Of a stretch of DNA of 64,000 nucleotides, positions 26,083-34,395 are shown in pieces; the first letter of the stretch is position 1, and each line of letters begins with the position of its first letter. Under the pieces are notes generated by a model. The model saw only the letters and a list, made by a program, of their open reading frames with translations. It made no database searches and was not told where the DNA came from. This DNA is from Mycobacterium paraterrae (lineage in GTDB: Bacteria > Actinomycetota > Actinomycetes > Mycobacteriales > Mycobacteriaceae), in assembly GCF_022430545.2 (NCBI RefSeq), contig NZ_CP092488.2:2108001-2172000 (forward strand). The letters are read 5' to 3'. Both the position numbers and the translations under genes were made by a program.

Positions 26083-28710
26083 ATGAGTGCTCCCCAATCC
26101 GGCGGTTCCCCCACGGCGCAACCCCAGGCAGAGCTACGGCTGGCGGCGACGTTCACCGGCGGCGTCAGCTTGGCGGTCTGGATGGGTGGGATGGCGCGGG
26201 AGATGAATCTGCTGCTCGCCGCGAGCCGTCTGCGACGCGGTGAAGTCGTCGCAGACACCACCGAACAAGGTCGCCGGGTGCGTGATCTGTACGCAAAGCT
26301 ATTGGAGTTGCTCAACATCGACTGCAGCCTTGACGTCATCTCGGGGACGAGCGCCGGCGGTATCAACGCTGTCATTCTCGGCCTCGCCAACGTCCAACGC
26401 CTCGACCTTGATGGCTTGCGCCAACTGTGGTTCGAGGAGGGATCGCTCGGCGGCCTACTGCGGAACCCCGCGGATGGGCCGCCGATGACATCGCTCCTCT
26501 ACGGCGATAAGGCCTTACTGGACGGCCTTCGCGCCGGGCTGGAAAAGCTCGCCGCTTCGGCGCCCAACAACATTGCGAGCGCTCACGATCCGACACGCGT
26601 GTTCATCACCACGACCTTGCTCGAAGGCAAGCCCAGCGTCTTTCGCGACGAGTACGGCGTGGCCGTCAACGATGTCGACCACCACGGGCTGTTCAGCTTC
26701 ACCGACGAGCAATTGACCCCCGCCAACGTTCCCGCGCTTGCGCTCGCGGCGCGCTGCAGCGCCTCATTTCCGCTGGCGTTCGAAGCCGGCTTCGTCCCCA
26801 TCGGCACCACACCCGATTCGGCTCACCCCGACATGCGCCCCTTCATGACGGGAAACGTCACGTCGCAATTCGTGGCGGACGGCGGTCTGCTGGCCAACCG
26901 GCCGCTCGGGCAAGCGCTGCAGGCGGTATTCGACCGTCCCGCCGATCGCGAGGTGCGGCGTGTGCTGGCGTTTGTGGTGCCGACCGTGACTGAAGCCGAG
27001 AAGCCGCCGCTGACAGATCCGCCGGGCCTGTTCGCGACATTGGGCGCCGACGTGGGAGCCGTTATGGCGCAGAGCATCTCGGCCGATCTGGCCGCCATCT
27101 CGGCGCACAACCAGCAGGTGCGAGCCCGAAACGACGTCAGGCGACAGCTGGCCGTGATGGGCATGTCGATGGAGCGGCTTGGTTTGCCGTTCTACTCGCG
27201 CTATCGGGATCGACGCACCGACGATATCGCCCGCGTCGCTTCCGACGAGGTGATGGAACGGGTGCCCGCCGGCCGATTGGCTTCCGACGGAAGCCCGCTC
27301 GGCTTCGGCTCGGCTGCGCGCGAGGCCTGTAAAACAGCCAAGGCTGCCGCCGAAGACGCCGTGCAGCCCGACCTGCCCGCGATTGGTGACTATCGCGGAA
27401 TGAATGCCGCCGGCCGAGAAACGCTCGACGAAGGACGTGCGACCGTCCTTGCCATCCTCCGCCGAACCTACCGTCTGACATTGTCCGCGCAACAGAAGGA
27501 AGAACTCGGCAGACTCCGCGAACGGGTGGCCGAAGCGATGCCGCAGCGCGATACCGCGGACGACACGTTGATTCGAGGATTCGGGGTCGGCCCGCAGGTC
27601 CCTGTCGCGCCCGAACTCACCACGCTGAAGGCCCGTTCGAGTTCAGTTGCCCAGGCGCTGGCAAAAGCCAGCATGAAGATCCAACCGGAGCGGGAGCCCT
27701 GGGCTCAGCTCGCCGAAGTGGTGATCGCCATGAGCCGGCTCGTGGCGCCATCAGGTGACGGTGCGTCCCCGGGGACTGACGGGTTTGTTGAGGATCTACT
27801 CGGTTACCTCACTGGCCCCGACGGGAAGAATTCGGTGGACCTAGTGGCTGCCCGACTCTTCGACCTGCAGGTCGCGCGATACGCGATACAGCCCGACGGC
27901 GTGTTGGCGGATCAGGCGCTCGAACTGATCCAGATGAGCTCCGACACAGGTACCGCTCTGGACCCGCGGGATGCCGCCGCCAAGAAACTCACCGGCCTCA
28001 AGATGCACCACTTTGGCGCGTTCTATAAAGCCTCGTGGCGGGCGAACGACTGGATGTGGGGACGGCTGGACGGTGCGGGATGGCTGGTGCATGTGCTGCT
28101 CGACCCGCAGCGGCTCCATCAGCTTGCCACCGAATCCGGCGACCCCGCGTCGTTCACACGAAAGCTGCGTCAGCAACTAGAGCAGATTGCCGGGTGCCCC
28201 GCACCGCTGGGTGTCTGGGAACCGTTGCTGCCCAGCGAATCTCGACCGACCCGTGAGGAGATGGCGTTCCTGGACGGGACCGTCGAGTTGCCGCCGAGTC
28301 TTCCGACGACCGCCACGTGGGTCGCCGGCGGTCTGCAACGACTCATCGCCGGAGAAGAGCTCGTACACGTGGCGGAACAGGTCGCAGTCGACGAACACAA
28401 CCAGGCGAATGAGAAGGACACCAAAGGATTCCGCGACGCGTACACCGCTGCGATGGGGGACACGTCGTGCCCGGTCGTGCCCGTAGCGCAAGCCGCCCAG
28501 GTCCTGAACGCCTGTCAGATACCAGCTGAAGAGTTCAGCGCTGAATACCACACGTGGCTGTTTCGCCGGACCGTCCTCCGTGCCGTCGCGGTCGCGGTGA
28601 AGATGTTGAGCGAGGCCATGCCGAGCAGCATCCGTCTACTCCTGACACCGGCGCGCGGCGCAGCCTCCCTGGCCGCCAAGGTCGGTGGGTTGCTCCAGCG
28701 GTTCACCTAG
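26083..28710 (+). CDS. Patatin-like phospholipase with large C-terminal domain
   Basis: The 875-residue product carries the patatin Ser-Asp dyad: Ser90 in SGTSAGG and Asp266 in VADGG. An N-terminal Gly-rich strand (TGGVSLAVWMGG) occupies the oxyanion-hole position, and ARCSASFPLAFE is the usual block between them. The rest (about 330-875) is a long, mostly helical region typical of the DUF3376 'patatin-related' proteins of actinobacteria. Patatins hydrolyse acyl esters of phospholipids or other lipids. There is no signal peptide. ATG 26083 follows AGGAG by 7 nt and is preferred to the GTG at 26065, which lies inside the previous gene. Confidence 0.87.
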   Translation: MSAPQSGGSPTAQPQAELRLAATFTGGVSLAVWMGGMAREMNLLLAASRLRRGEVVADTTEQGRRVRDLYAKLLELLNIDCSLDVISGTSAGGINAVILGLANVQRLDLDGLRQLWFEEGSLGGLLRNPADGPPMTSLLYGDKALLDGLRAGLEKLAASAPNNIASAHDPTRVFITTTLLEGKPSVFRDEYGVAVNDVDHHGLFSFTDEQLTPANVPALALAARCSASFPLAFEAGFVPIGTTPDSAHPDMRPFMTGNVTSQFVADGGLLANRPLGQALQAVFDRPADREVRRVLAFVVPTVTEAEKPPLTDPPGLFATLGADVGAVMAQSISADLAAISAHNQQVRARNDVRRQLAVMGMSMERLGLPFYSRYRDRRTDDIARVASDEVMERVPAGRLASDGSPLGFGSAAREACKTAKAAAEDAVQPDLPAIGDYRGMNAAGRETLDEGRATVLAILRRTYRLTLSAQQKEELGRLRERVAEAMPQRDTADDTLIRGFGVGPQVPVAPELTTLKARSSSVAQALAKASMKIQPEREPWAQLAEVVIAMSRLVAPSGDGASPGTDGFVEDLLGYLTGPDGKNSVDLVAARLFDLQVARYAIQPDGVLADQALELIQMSSDTGTALDPRDAAAKKLTGLKMHHFGAFYKASWRANDWMWGRLDGAGWLVHVLLDPQRLHQLATESGDPASFTRKLRQQLEQIAGCPAPLGVWEPLLPSESRPTREEMAFLDGTVELPPSLPTTATWVAGGLQRLIAGEELVHVAEQVAVDEHNQANEKDTKGFRDAYTAAMGDTSCPVVPVAQAAQVLNACQIPAEEFSAEYHTWLFRRTVLRAVAVAVKMLSEAMPSSIRLLLTPARGAASLAAKVGGLLQRFT

Positions 28711-28863
28711 AGCGGTCGTACGGACGAGCGACGTATCGGCGTCGCCGCCGGATGTCCGTAAAACGAAGAGCGTTCGCTTCGGCGCGTAGTGGGCGACAGG
28801 CCGGGTAGCCAACACCCGCGGTTTTATGCGGCTCAGCACAGCGCTGCGCGGGAAGGAACCCAA

Positions 28864-29583
28864 ATGAACAGCGATTTTGCGCCGCGGCTCGATCTCGAGA
28901 TGTCCGAGTTCGTCCGCGGTCTGCAGCAGCGTCAGAAACTCGTTGTCAAGGAGGTTCTCGACGACCTGGCCGCCGGAGCTGTCCGCTTCCTCCCGTCAGC
29001 GCAACACGCCGGCATCACCCTTGCGGTACGCGGAAGGATCTCGACCGAAACATGCACTGGTCCGTTCCCCGCCGTGCTGGACGAGATCCAGGCGGAATGC
29101 GGAGCGGGGCCTTGCTTGTCGGCGGCGAAAAACGACGACGTGGTCCGGGTCGACGACATCGCGAATGATCCGCGCTGGCCGACATACAGTCGCGCGGTAG
29201 TGGAACGCACACCTATCCGATCTGTCCTCAGCATGGCACTGGTGTCCGACTCGCCGGGCGTCAGCGCTCTGAACATCTACGCCGAGAAGCCGAGCGCGTT
29301 CGACGTCGGCATTACCGAAGTAGCGCTGAGCTACGCCGCCTACACCGCGATGGCGTGGACGCCGGTCCGAAGAGACCACCAATTCCACCAAGCCTTGCAA
29401 TCGCGCGACATCATCGGGCAGGCCAAGGGCATGATCATGGAGCGGTTCAGAATCGATGCCGCGCAGGCGTTCGAACTGTTGAAGCGCCTCTCGCAATCTT
29501 CGAACACTCCGCTATTCACGGTCGCCGCCGAGCTGGTCGAGGCCGAGCGCCTCGAGTTCACGGACACAGAGCGTCAACCCTGA
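28864..29583 (+). CDS. GAF-ANTAR antitermination regulator
   Basis: The 239-residue protein has an N-terminal GAF-type sensory domain (about 20-165, with AGITLAVRGR, AECGAGPCL and IRSVLSMALV) and a C-terminal ANTAR RNA-binding domain (about 175-232, from LQSRDIIGQAKGMIMERF to FTVAAELVE). ANTAR proteins bind paired hairpins in mRNA and prevent transcription termination. The ANTAR alanines and the IGQAKGM core are intact. The ATG at 28864 follows GGAAGGAA. The signal sensed by the GAF domain and the target transcripts are unknown; it lies between the patatin and DUF3349 genes. Confidence 0.87.
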   Translation: MNSDFAPRLDLEMSEFVRGLQQRQKLVVKEVLDDLAAGAVRFLPSAQHAGITLAVRGRISTETCTGPFPAVLDEIQAECGAGPCLSAAKNDDVVRVDDIANDPRWPTYSRAVVERTPIRSVLSMALVSDSPGVSALNIYAEKPSAFDVGITEVALSYAAYTAMAWTPVRRDHQFHQALQSRDIIGQAKGMIMERFRIDAAQAFELLKRLSQSSNTPLFTVAAELVEAERLEFTDTERQP

Positions 29584-29652
29584 CCTCAATTGCCTTCAGC
29601 GACCAGGGCAGCAAGCACAACCCGGGACGACTTCCCGGCAAGGCGGTGAATC

Positions 29653-29982
29653 ATGTTGATGACCAGACTGCTGGCACCGATCGTGGGTTTTCTCCGGGCC
29701 GGCTATCCCATCGGCATTGTCGAAAGGGGCGTCGAAAGGGGCTATGTGCCCCTGCTCGCCCTATGTCGGCGCCGGCTGTCCGACGACGAAGTGTCGCTGG
29801 TGGCCGGCACGTTGATGGTCACGGGAGCCTCGCCCATCGATAGAGCAGACGTGCAGGTGGCGATCACCAAACTCGTTGACGACCTGCCGTCCCTCGAAGA
29901 TGCCGAACGCGTCAACAAGCGGATAGCCGCCGCGGGTTGCGCGGTCACCGACAGCTTTCCTCGGCCCGACGAGAACCGTTGA
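29653..29982 (+). CDS. DUF3349 family protein
   Basis: This 109-residue protein matches the small helical mycobacterial DUF3349 family (Rv0543c is a member): an N-terminal segment FLRAGYPIGIVERGVERG, then CRRRLSDDEVSLVAGTLM and a helix ending AERVNKRIAAAGC. The function is unknown. AAGGCGG precedes the ATG. It starts 69 bp after the GAF-ANTAR gene on the same strand and could be co-transcribed with it. Confidence 0.85.
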   Translation: MLMTRLLAPIVGFLRAGYPIGIVERGVERGYVPLLALCRRRLSDDEVSLVAGTLMVTGASPIDRADVQVAITKLVDDLPSLEDAERVNKRIAAAGCAVTDSFPRPDENR

Positions 29983-30029
29983 ACGGCAACCGCTTCGCCT
30001 GAACTTCGATCGTCGGCACCGGCCGGCGC

Positions 30030-30055
30030 GGTTTAGCCACCGGCAACCGGGGCAT
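30030..30055 (+). promoter_or_regulatory. Possible SigF-type promoter
   Basis: GGTTT (30030-30034), 15 nt, then GGGCAT (30050-30055) is one base from the mycobacterial SigF consensus GGTTT-N15/16-GGGTAT. It lies 32 bp before the ATG of the Rho-N-domain protein gene at 30088. Confidence 0.4.
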
Positions 30056-30087
30056 CCTGCCTGGTACCCAAAGCAGGAGGTTGCGAT

Positions 30088-30345
30088 ATGCCCAATTCAT
30101 CGATCAAAGACGAGAAGATGTACCGGGATCTGCGCAAACAAGGAAATTCGCAGGAGAAGGCCGCGCGGATTTCCAATGCGGCGGCTGCCCGCGGCAAGTC
30201 GTCGGTGGGCCGCAAGGGCGGAAAGTCCGGTTCCTACGAGGACTGGAAGGTGAGCGATTTGAAGCATCGCGCCAAAGAGCTAGGCATCAGCGGATATTCC
30301 CGCCTCAACAAGCAGCAACTCGTCACGACGCTGCGCAACCACTGA
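30088..30345 (+). CDS. Small DUF7218/Rho N-terminal-domain protein
   Basis: The 85-residue basic protein has two parts. The N-terminal half (KDEKMYRDLRKQGNSQEKAARISN) matches a stretch common in small actinobacterial stress proteins. The C-terminal half (YEDWKVSDLKHRAKELGISGYSRLNKQQLV) is a Rho-N/SAP-like helix-extended-helix, usually a nucleic-acid-binding element. Gly/Lys-rich sequence joins them. GGAGG lies before the ATG. A role in nucleic-acid binding under stress is likely but not shown. Confidence 0.85.
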   Translation: MPNSSIKDEKMYRDLRKQGNSQEKAARISNAAAARGKSSVGRKGGKSGSYEDWKVSDLKHRAKELGISGYSRLNKQQLVTTLRNH

Positions 30346-30443
30346 TCGCGGACTGAATCTGCCGCCGCGGGCCTCGCCTGGCCCACGGCACGGCGCCGCC
30401 TGCCCCGACGACCCCGATTCTGTTGTGCGGAGACCTACACCCC

Positions 30444-32069
30444 ATGATTCGCTTTGCCGCCATTGGATGTGCACTGCTGCTGGCGGCCGCCTTGGACTAC
30501 CTCGCGGTCGCGCACTCGCTCGGCTTCGCCGCTCCCGCCGCGTTGATCACTCTGCTCGCTGTGATCGGGGTCTACGACCTCGCGCAGCGAAAGCACTCGG
30601 TGTTGCGCAACTATCCAGTGCTCGGCCACATGCGTTACCTGCTGGAGGCCATTCGCCCCGAATTGGAGCAATATTTCATCGAACGCAACGTCGACGGTCG
30701 GCCATTCGATCGCGACGTCCGGTCGCTGATCTATCAGCGCGCGAAGGGCACCGCCGCCGAACAGTCCTACGGCACCGAGCGCGACATCGGTTACCCAGGC
30801 TATGAATACCTGGTCCACTCGATAGCGCCCGTCGAGCCGCACCCGGAGCCGTTCCGCGTGCGTATTGGCGGCCCGGACTGTAAACGGCCGTACTACATCG
30901 CGCTGATGAACATCTCCTCGATGAGTTTCGGCTCGCTGTCCGGTAATGCCCTGCGCGCACTGAACAACGGCGCGCGCAAAGGTCATTTCGCCCACGACAC
31001 CGGGGAAGGCGGCCTGACTCCGTACCATCTCGGCGGCGCCGACGTGATCTGGGAACTGGGATCGGGCTACTTCGGCGCGCGCAAGAGCGACGGCACGTTC
31101 GACCCGGACCAATTCGCGGAGAAGGCGGCACACGAAGCCGTCAAGGCCATCTCGATCAAACTCAGCCAGGGCGCCAAACCCGGCTTCGGCGGTGTGCTCC
31201 CAGCCGCGAAGGTGAGCAAGGAGATTGCGGCTTATCGCGGCGTCCCGGCCGGCGAAAAGTGCGTGAGCCCGTCCTCGCATTCGGCATTCGGCACACCTCG
31301 CGAATTGATGAGGTTCGTGGTGCGGTTGCGTGAGCTGACCGACGGCAAACCGATCGGTATCAAGTTGTGTGTCGGTTCGCGGGCCGACGTCTTGGCGCTG
31401 TGCAAGGCCATGCTCGACGAGGGAACGGTTCCCGACTTCATCACGGTCGACGGCGCCGAAGGCGGCACCGCCGCGGCACCACTGGAATACGAAGACCACG
31501 TTGGACTTCCGTTGACCGACGGGTTGATGGTGGTGCACAACGCCTTGGTGGGGACGGGCTTGCGGAATCAGATACGGATCGGTGCGAGCGGAAAGGTCGC
31601 CACCGGAAACGACATCGTCAAACGCCTGATCCAGGGTGCGGATTACACCAATTCGGCTCGCGCGATGATGATGGCCACCGGGTGTATCCAGTCCCAGAGG
31701 TGCCATACCAATCACTGTCCGGTCGGCGTCGCGACTCAGGATCCGCGCCGGGCGCGTGCGCTCGATGTTCCCGACAAGAGCGAGCGGGTCTATCGGTATC
31801 AGCGGGCGACGGTCGATCAAGCGATGCGGTTGATGGCGTCGATGGGAGTCGCGCATCCCTCGCAGCTCAATCCGCACCTGCTGCGCAAACGCGTGACACC
31901 CAACGACCAGCGTTCGTATGCGGAGCTTTACGAGTGGCTCGAGCCCGGGTCACTCCTGCACCACGTTCCGGCATCGTGGCGGGTGGATTGGGAGCATGCC
32001 GACCCGGACTCGTTCGCACCGGTCAGTGATCGCGAACGGGCCGACTGTCGAACGTCACTGGCGTCGTAA
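30444..32069 (+). CDS. Membrane-anchored FMN-binding glutamate synthase-like protein
   Basis: The 541-residue product begins with two hydrophobic segments (about 1-45) followed by a glutamate-synthase-type FMN TIM barrel: SSMSFGSLSGNALRALN, DTGEGGLTPYH, ISIKLSQGAKPG, DFITVDGAEGGTAA and the Cys-rich CIQSQRCHTNHCPVG, which in GltB binds the iron-sulfur cluster. It lacks the glutaminase domain, so it is one of the stand-alone GltB-like enzymes of uncertain substrate. ATG 30444 was chosen; an in-frame GTG at 30423 is possible. A hairpin followed by TCTTTT starts 63 bp downstream. Confidence 0.85.
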   Translation: MIRFAAIGCALLLAAALDYLAVAHSLGFAAPAALITLLAVIGVYDLAQRKHSVLRNYPVLGHMRYLLEAIRPELEQYFIERNVDGRPFDRDVRSLIYQRAKGTAAEQSYGTERDIGYPGYEYLVHSIAPVEPHPEPFRVRIGGPDCKRPYYIALMNISSMSFGSLSGNALRALNNGARKGHFAHDTGEGGLTPYHLGGADVIWELGSGYFGARKSDGTFDPDQFAEKAAHEAVKAISIKLSQGAKPGFGGVLPAAKVSKEIAAYRGVPAGEKCVSPSSHSAFGTPRELMRFVVRLRELTDGKPIGIKLCVGSRADVLALCKAMLDEGTVPDFITVDGAEGGTAAAPLEYEDHVGLPLTDGLMVVHNALVGTGLRNQIRIGASGKVATGNDIVKRLIQGADYTNSARAMMMATGCIQSQRCHTNHCPVGVATQDPRRARALDVPDKSERVYRYQRATVDQAMRLMASMGVAHPSQLNPHLLRKRVTPNDQRSYAELYEWLEPGSLLHHVPASWRVDWEHADPDSFAPVSDRERADCRTSLAS

Positions 32070-32132
32070 GTATTCGATCTCGCGCACGAACACACTGCCG
32101 CCGAGCCCTGTCGACCTCCGCTGAATGAGACG

Positions 32133-32160
32133 GTGGTGCCATTAATTGCACCACTCTTTT
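32133..32160 (+). terminator. Hairpin with T-rich tail, terminator or operator
   Basis: Arms GTGGTGC (32133-32139) and GCACCAC (32148-32154) flank CATTAATT and are followed by TCTTTT. This fits an intrinsic terminator for the glutamate-synthase-like gene ending at 32069. The centre ATTAAT is itself symmetric, so an operator is the alternative. Confidence 0.45.
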
Positions 32161-32167
32161 GGCCCAA

Positions 32168-32201
32168 GCAAAACTACTCTAAATTAATAGAGTAGTTTTG
32201 C
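32168..32201. promoter_or_regulatory. 34-bp AT-rich palindrome, probable operator of the aldehyde dehydrogenase gene
   Basis: Perfect 14-bp arms GCAAAACTACTCTA and TAGAGTAGTTTTGC are separated by 6 bp. The palindrome stands out in GC-rich DNA and lies 33 bp before the start at 32235. It includes TAAATT (32180-32185), a possible -10, so a bound repressor would block transcription. The binding protein is not encoded next door. Confidence 0.6.
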
Positions 32202-32234
32202 CGGATCACGGTCTCCGCGAGAGGATGCACGACA

Positions 32235-33641
32235 TTGACCAACACCATTGCGGTCTTCAACCCGTCCACGGAAGAGCAGATCGCGGAGGTGCCCGACTCC
32301 GACCAAGCGGCTGTCGACGCGGCCGTCGCCCGCGCTCGTGAGACCTTCGAGTCCGGCGTGTGGCGGAAGGCGCCGGCCACCCACCGCGCGAACGTGTTGT
32401 TTCGCGCCGCGCGCATCATCGAGGAGCGCGCCGAGGAACTTGCCGCTCTCGAAGCGCAAGACAACGGCATGAACTCCCAAGCGGCGAAGCACATCATCCC
32501 GGTGTCGGTCGACATGCTGAAGTACTACGCCGGCTGGGTCGGCAAGATCCACGGTGAGTCGGCGAACCTGGTGTCCGACGGACTGCTCGGAACCTGGGAG
32601 ACCTACCACACCTTCACTCAGCTCGAGCCTGTCGGCGTCGTCGGCCTGATCATCCCGTGGAACGGCCCCTTCTTCGTGGCGATGCTCAAGGTTGCGCCCG
32701 CCCTCGCCGCGGGCTGCAGCGCCGTGCTCAAACCCGCCGAGGAAACTCCTCTGACCGCCCTGAAGCTGGAAGAAATCTTCCGCGAGGCAGGCCTGCCCGA
32801 CGGGGTGCTCAACGTCATCACCGGCTACGGCGAGACCACCGGCGCGGCGCTGACCGCGCATCCTGACGTCGACAAGATCTCGTTCACCGGATCGACGGAG
32901 GTCGGCCGCCTGATCGTCCAGGCCGCCGCGGGAAACCTGAAGCGACTGACACTCGAACTCGGCGGCAAGTCGCCGCTGATCATGTTCGACGACGCCAACC
33001 TCGACAAAGCGATCATGGGCGCCGGCATGGGATTGCTTGCCGGCTCGGGACAGAACTGCTCGTGTACGTCTCGCATCTACGTTCAGCGCGCCATTTACGA
33101 CCAGGTCGTCGAGGGCCTCGCCGCCTTCGCCCAGATGCTCCCGATGGGTGGCAGTGAAGACCCCAACTCCGTGTTGGGCCCCCTCATCAGTGACAAGCAG
33201 CGCACCCGAGTCGCCGGCATCGTCGACGACGGCGTGGCCGGTGGCGCGAAGGTGATCACCGGCGGCAAGCCGATGGACCGCAAGGGCTATTTCTACGAGG
33301 CGACCATCGTCACCAACACCACGCCCGACATGCGACTGATCAAGGAGGAGATCTTCGGACCCGTCGGCTGTGTGATCCCGTTCGACGAGGAGGACGAGGT
33401 GATCGCGGCTGCCAACGACACGCACTACGGCCTCGCCGGCTCCATCTGGACCGAGAACCTGGCCCGTGCACATCGCGTGGTGAACGAGCTTCGCGCAGGC
33501 CAGATTTGGGTGAACTCCGCCCTTGCGGCCGATCCCTCGATGCCGATCAGCGGGCACAAGCAGTCGGGGTGGGGCGGCGAGCGCGGCCGCAAAGGCATCG
33601 AGGCCTACTTCAATACCAAGGCGGTATACATCGGTATTTAG
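32235..33641 (+). CDS. NAD(P)-dependent aldehyde dehydrogenase
   Basis: The 468-residue enzyme is a complete aldehyde dehydrogenase that oxidises aldehydes to acids. Visible landmarks are VIGLIIPWNGPF-type cofactor sequence (GVVGLIIPWNGPF), FTGSTEVGR, the general base Glu241 in LELGGKSP and the nucleophile Cys275 in SGQNCSC. The conserved EIFGPV and HKQSGWGGERG blocks near the end are intact. The start is a TTG at 32235 with GAGAGG about 10 nt upstream. The 34-bp palindrome just before it suggests tight regulation, perhaps by an aldehyde or its precursor. It converges with the DJ-1 gene, 17 bp apart. The substrate is not predictable from sequence. Confidence 0.92.
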   Translation: MTNTIAVFNPSTEEQIAEVPDSDQAAVDAAVARARETFESGVWRKAPATHRANVLFRAARIIEERAEELAALEAQDNGMNSQAAKHIIPVSVDMLKYYAGWVGKIHGESANLVSDGLLGTWETYHTFTQLEPVGVVGLIIPWNGPFFVAMLKVAPALAAGCSAVLKPAEETPLTALKLEEIFREAGLPDGVLNVITGYGETTGAALTAHPDVDKISFTGSTEVGRLIVQAAAGNLKRLTLELGGKSPLIMFDDANLDKAIMGAGMGLLAGSGQNCSCTSRIYVQRAIYDQVVEGLAAFAQMLPMGGSEDPNSVLGPLISDKQRTRVAGIVDDGVAGGAKVITGGKPMDRKGYFYEATIVTNTTPDMRLIKEEIFGPVGCVIPFDEEDEVIAAANDTHYGLAGSIWTENLARAHRVVNELRAGQIWVNSALAADPSMPISGHKQSGWGGERGRKGIEAYFNTKAVYIGI

Positions 33642-33658
33642 CGGGAGCTCCTGACAGG

Positions 33659-34348
33659 TCAGCCTTCCAGTACCGCGACGACCTTCTTGGCCGTCGCTTT
33701 GGCCGACGCGGGATTCTGTCCGGTCACCAGCCGTCCGTCGACGACGACGTGTGGCGCAAAGGGGACCAAGCCCTTTCCATATCGGGCGCCACGCTTCTTG
33801 ACCTCCGCCTCGGCGTTGTAGGGCACTAGCTTGTTCACCCGCGCCAAGACCTCTTCCGACCAGGCGAACCCGGTGAGCTTGCGGCCGGCGACCAGAAGCT
33901 CGCCGTTGGACAGCGTCGTGTTGAGCAGGCCGCAGTAGCCGTGGCACACGGAAGACACGACTCCGCCGCGCTCGAAGATCTCTCGGGTAAGAGCTTGTAG
34001 CGCAGGGCTATCGGGGAAGTCGAACATCACGGCGTGACCGCCGGTGAAGTAGATCGCGTCGAAATCCGCCGCGTCGACCTGATCCGCCGGCGTGGTGCGG
34101 TGCAGCAGCATCATTTTCTGGTCGTTTTTCCGCCAGGCCTTCGCGCTTCGGTTGTAATTCGGGAACTTCAACGAGCGCGGCTCTAGCGGGGACGCGCCGC
34201 CTTTCGGGCTGATGATCGTCTGCTGATAACCGGCTTCGGCGAAGACGTGATACGCATGGGTCAACTCCGAGAGCCACAACCCGGTCGGCTCGGAGGGGTC
34301 TTCGTAGTGAGAGACGTTGCTGACGACGTTCAGTATTCGCGTGGGCAT
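33659..34348 (-). CDS. DJ-1/PfpI superfamily protein (Hsp31-like)
   Basis: The 229-residue protein has the class I glutamine-amidotransferase-like fold of the DJ-1/PfpI family. The nucleophile elbow is VSSVCHGYCGLLN, with Cys followed by His, and YFTGGHAVMFDFPDS is the conserved block before it. Family members act as chaperones, glyoxalases or deglycases under electrophile stress. ATG 34348 (MPTRILNV) is preferred because GGAGGG lies immediately upstream; the frame is open to 34399. Placement beside an aldehyde dehydrogenase is consistent with aldehyde defence, although the two genes converge. Confidence 0.85.
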   Translation of the reverse strand: MPTRILNVVSNVSHYEDPSEPTGLWLSELTHAYHVFAEAGYQQTIISPKGGASPLEPRSLKFPNYNRSAKAWRKNDQKMMLLHRTTPADQVDAADFDAIYFTGGHAVMFDFPDSPALQALTREIFERGGVVSSVCHGYCGLLNTTLSNGELLVAGRKLTGFAWSEEVLARVNKLVPYNAEAEVKKRGARYGKGLVPFAPHVVVDGRLVTGQNPASAKATAKKVVAVLEG

Positions 34349-34395
34349 CCCTCCAGGATTGCCTTGATGCTCACTCCGCGCCAGGGATTGACCGA

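Noticed and set aside
30435..31877. 480-codon minus-strand open frame over the glutamate-synthase-like gene
   Set aside because: Composition is low-complexity Arg/His/Val/Asp and the plus-strand gene is a clear FMN enzyme.
32184..33947. 587-codon minus-strand open frame antisense to the aldehyde dehydrogenase
   Set aside because: The plus-strand dehydrogenase has all catalytic motifs; the antisense product has no recognisable domain and spans two genes, as high-GC shadow frames do.
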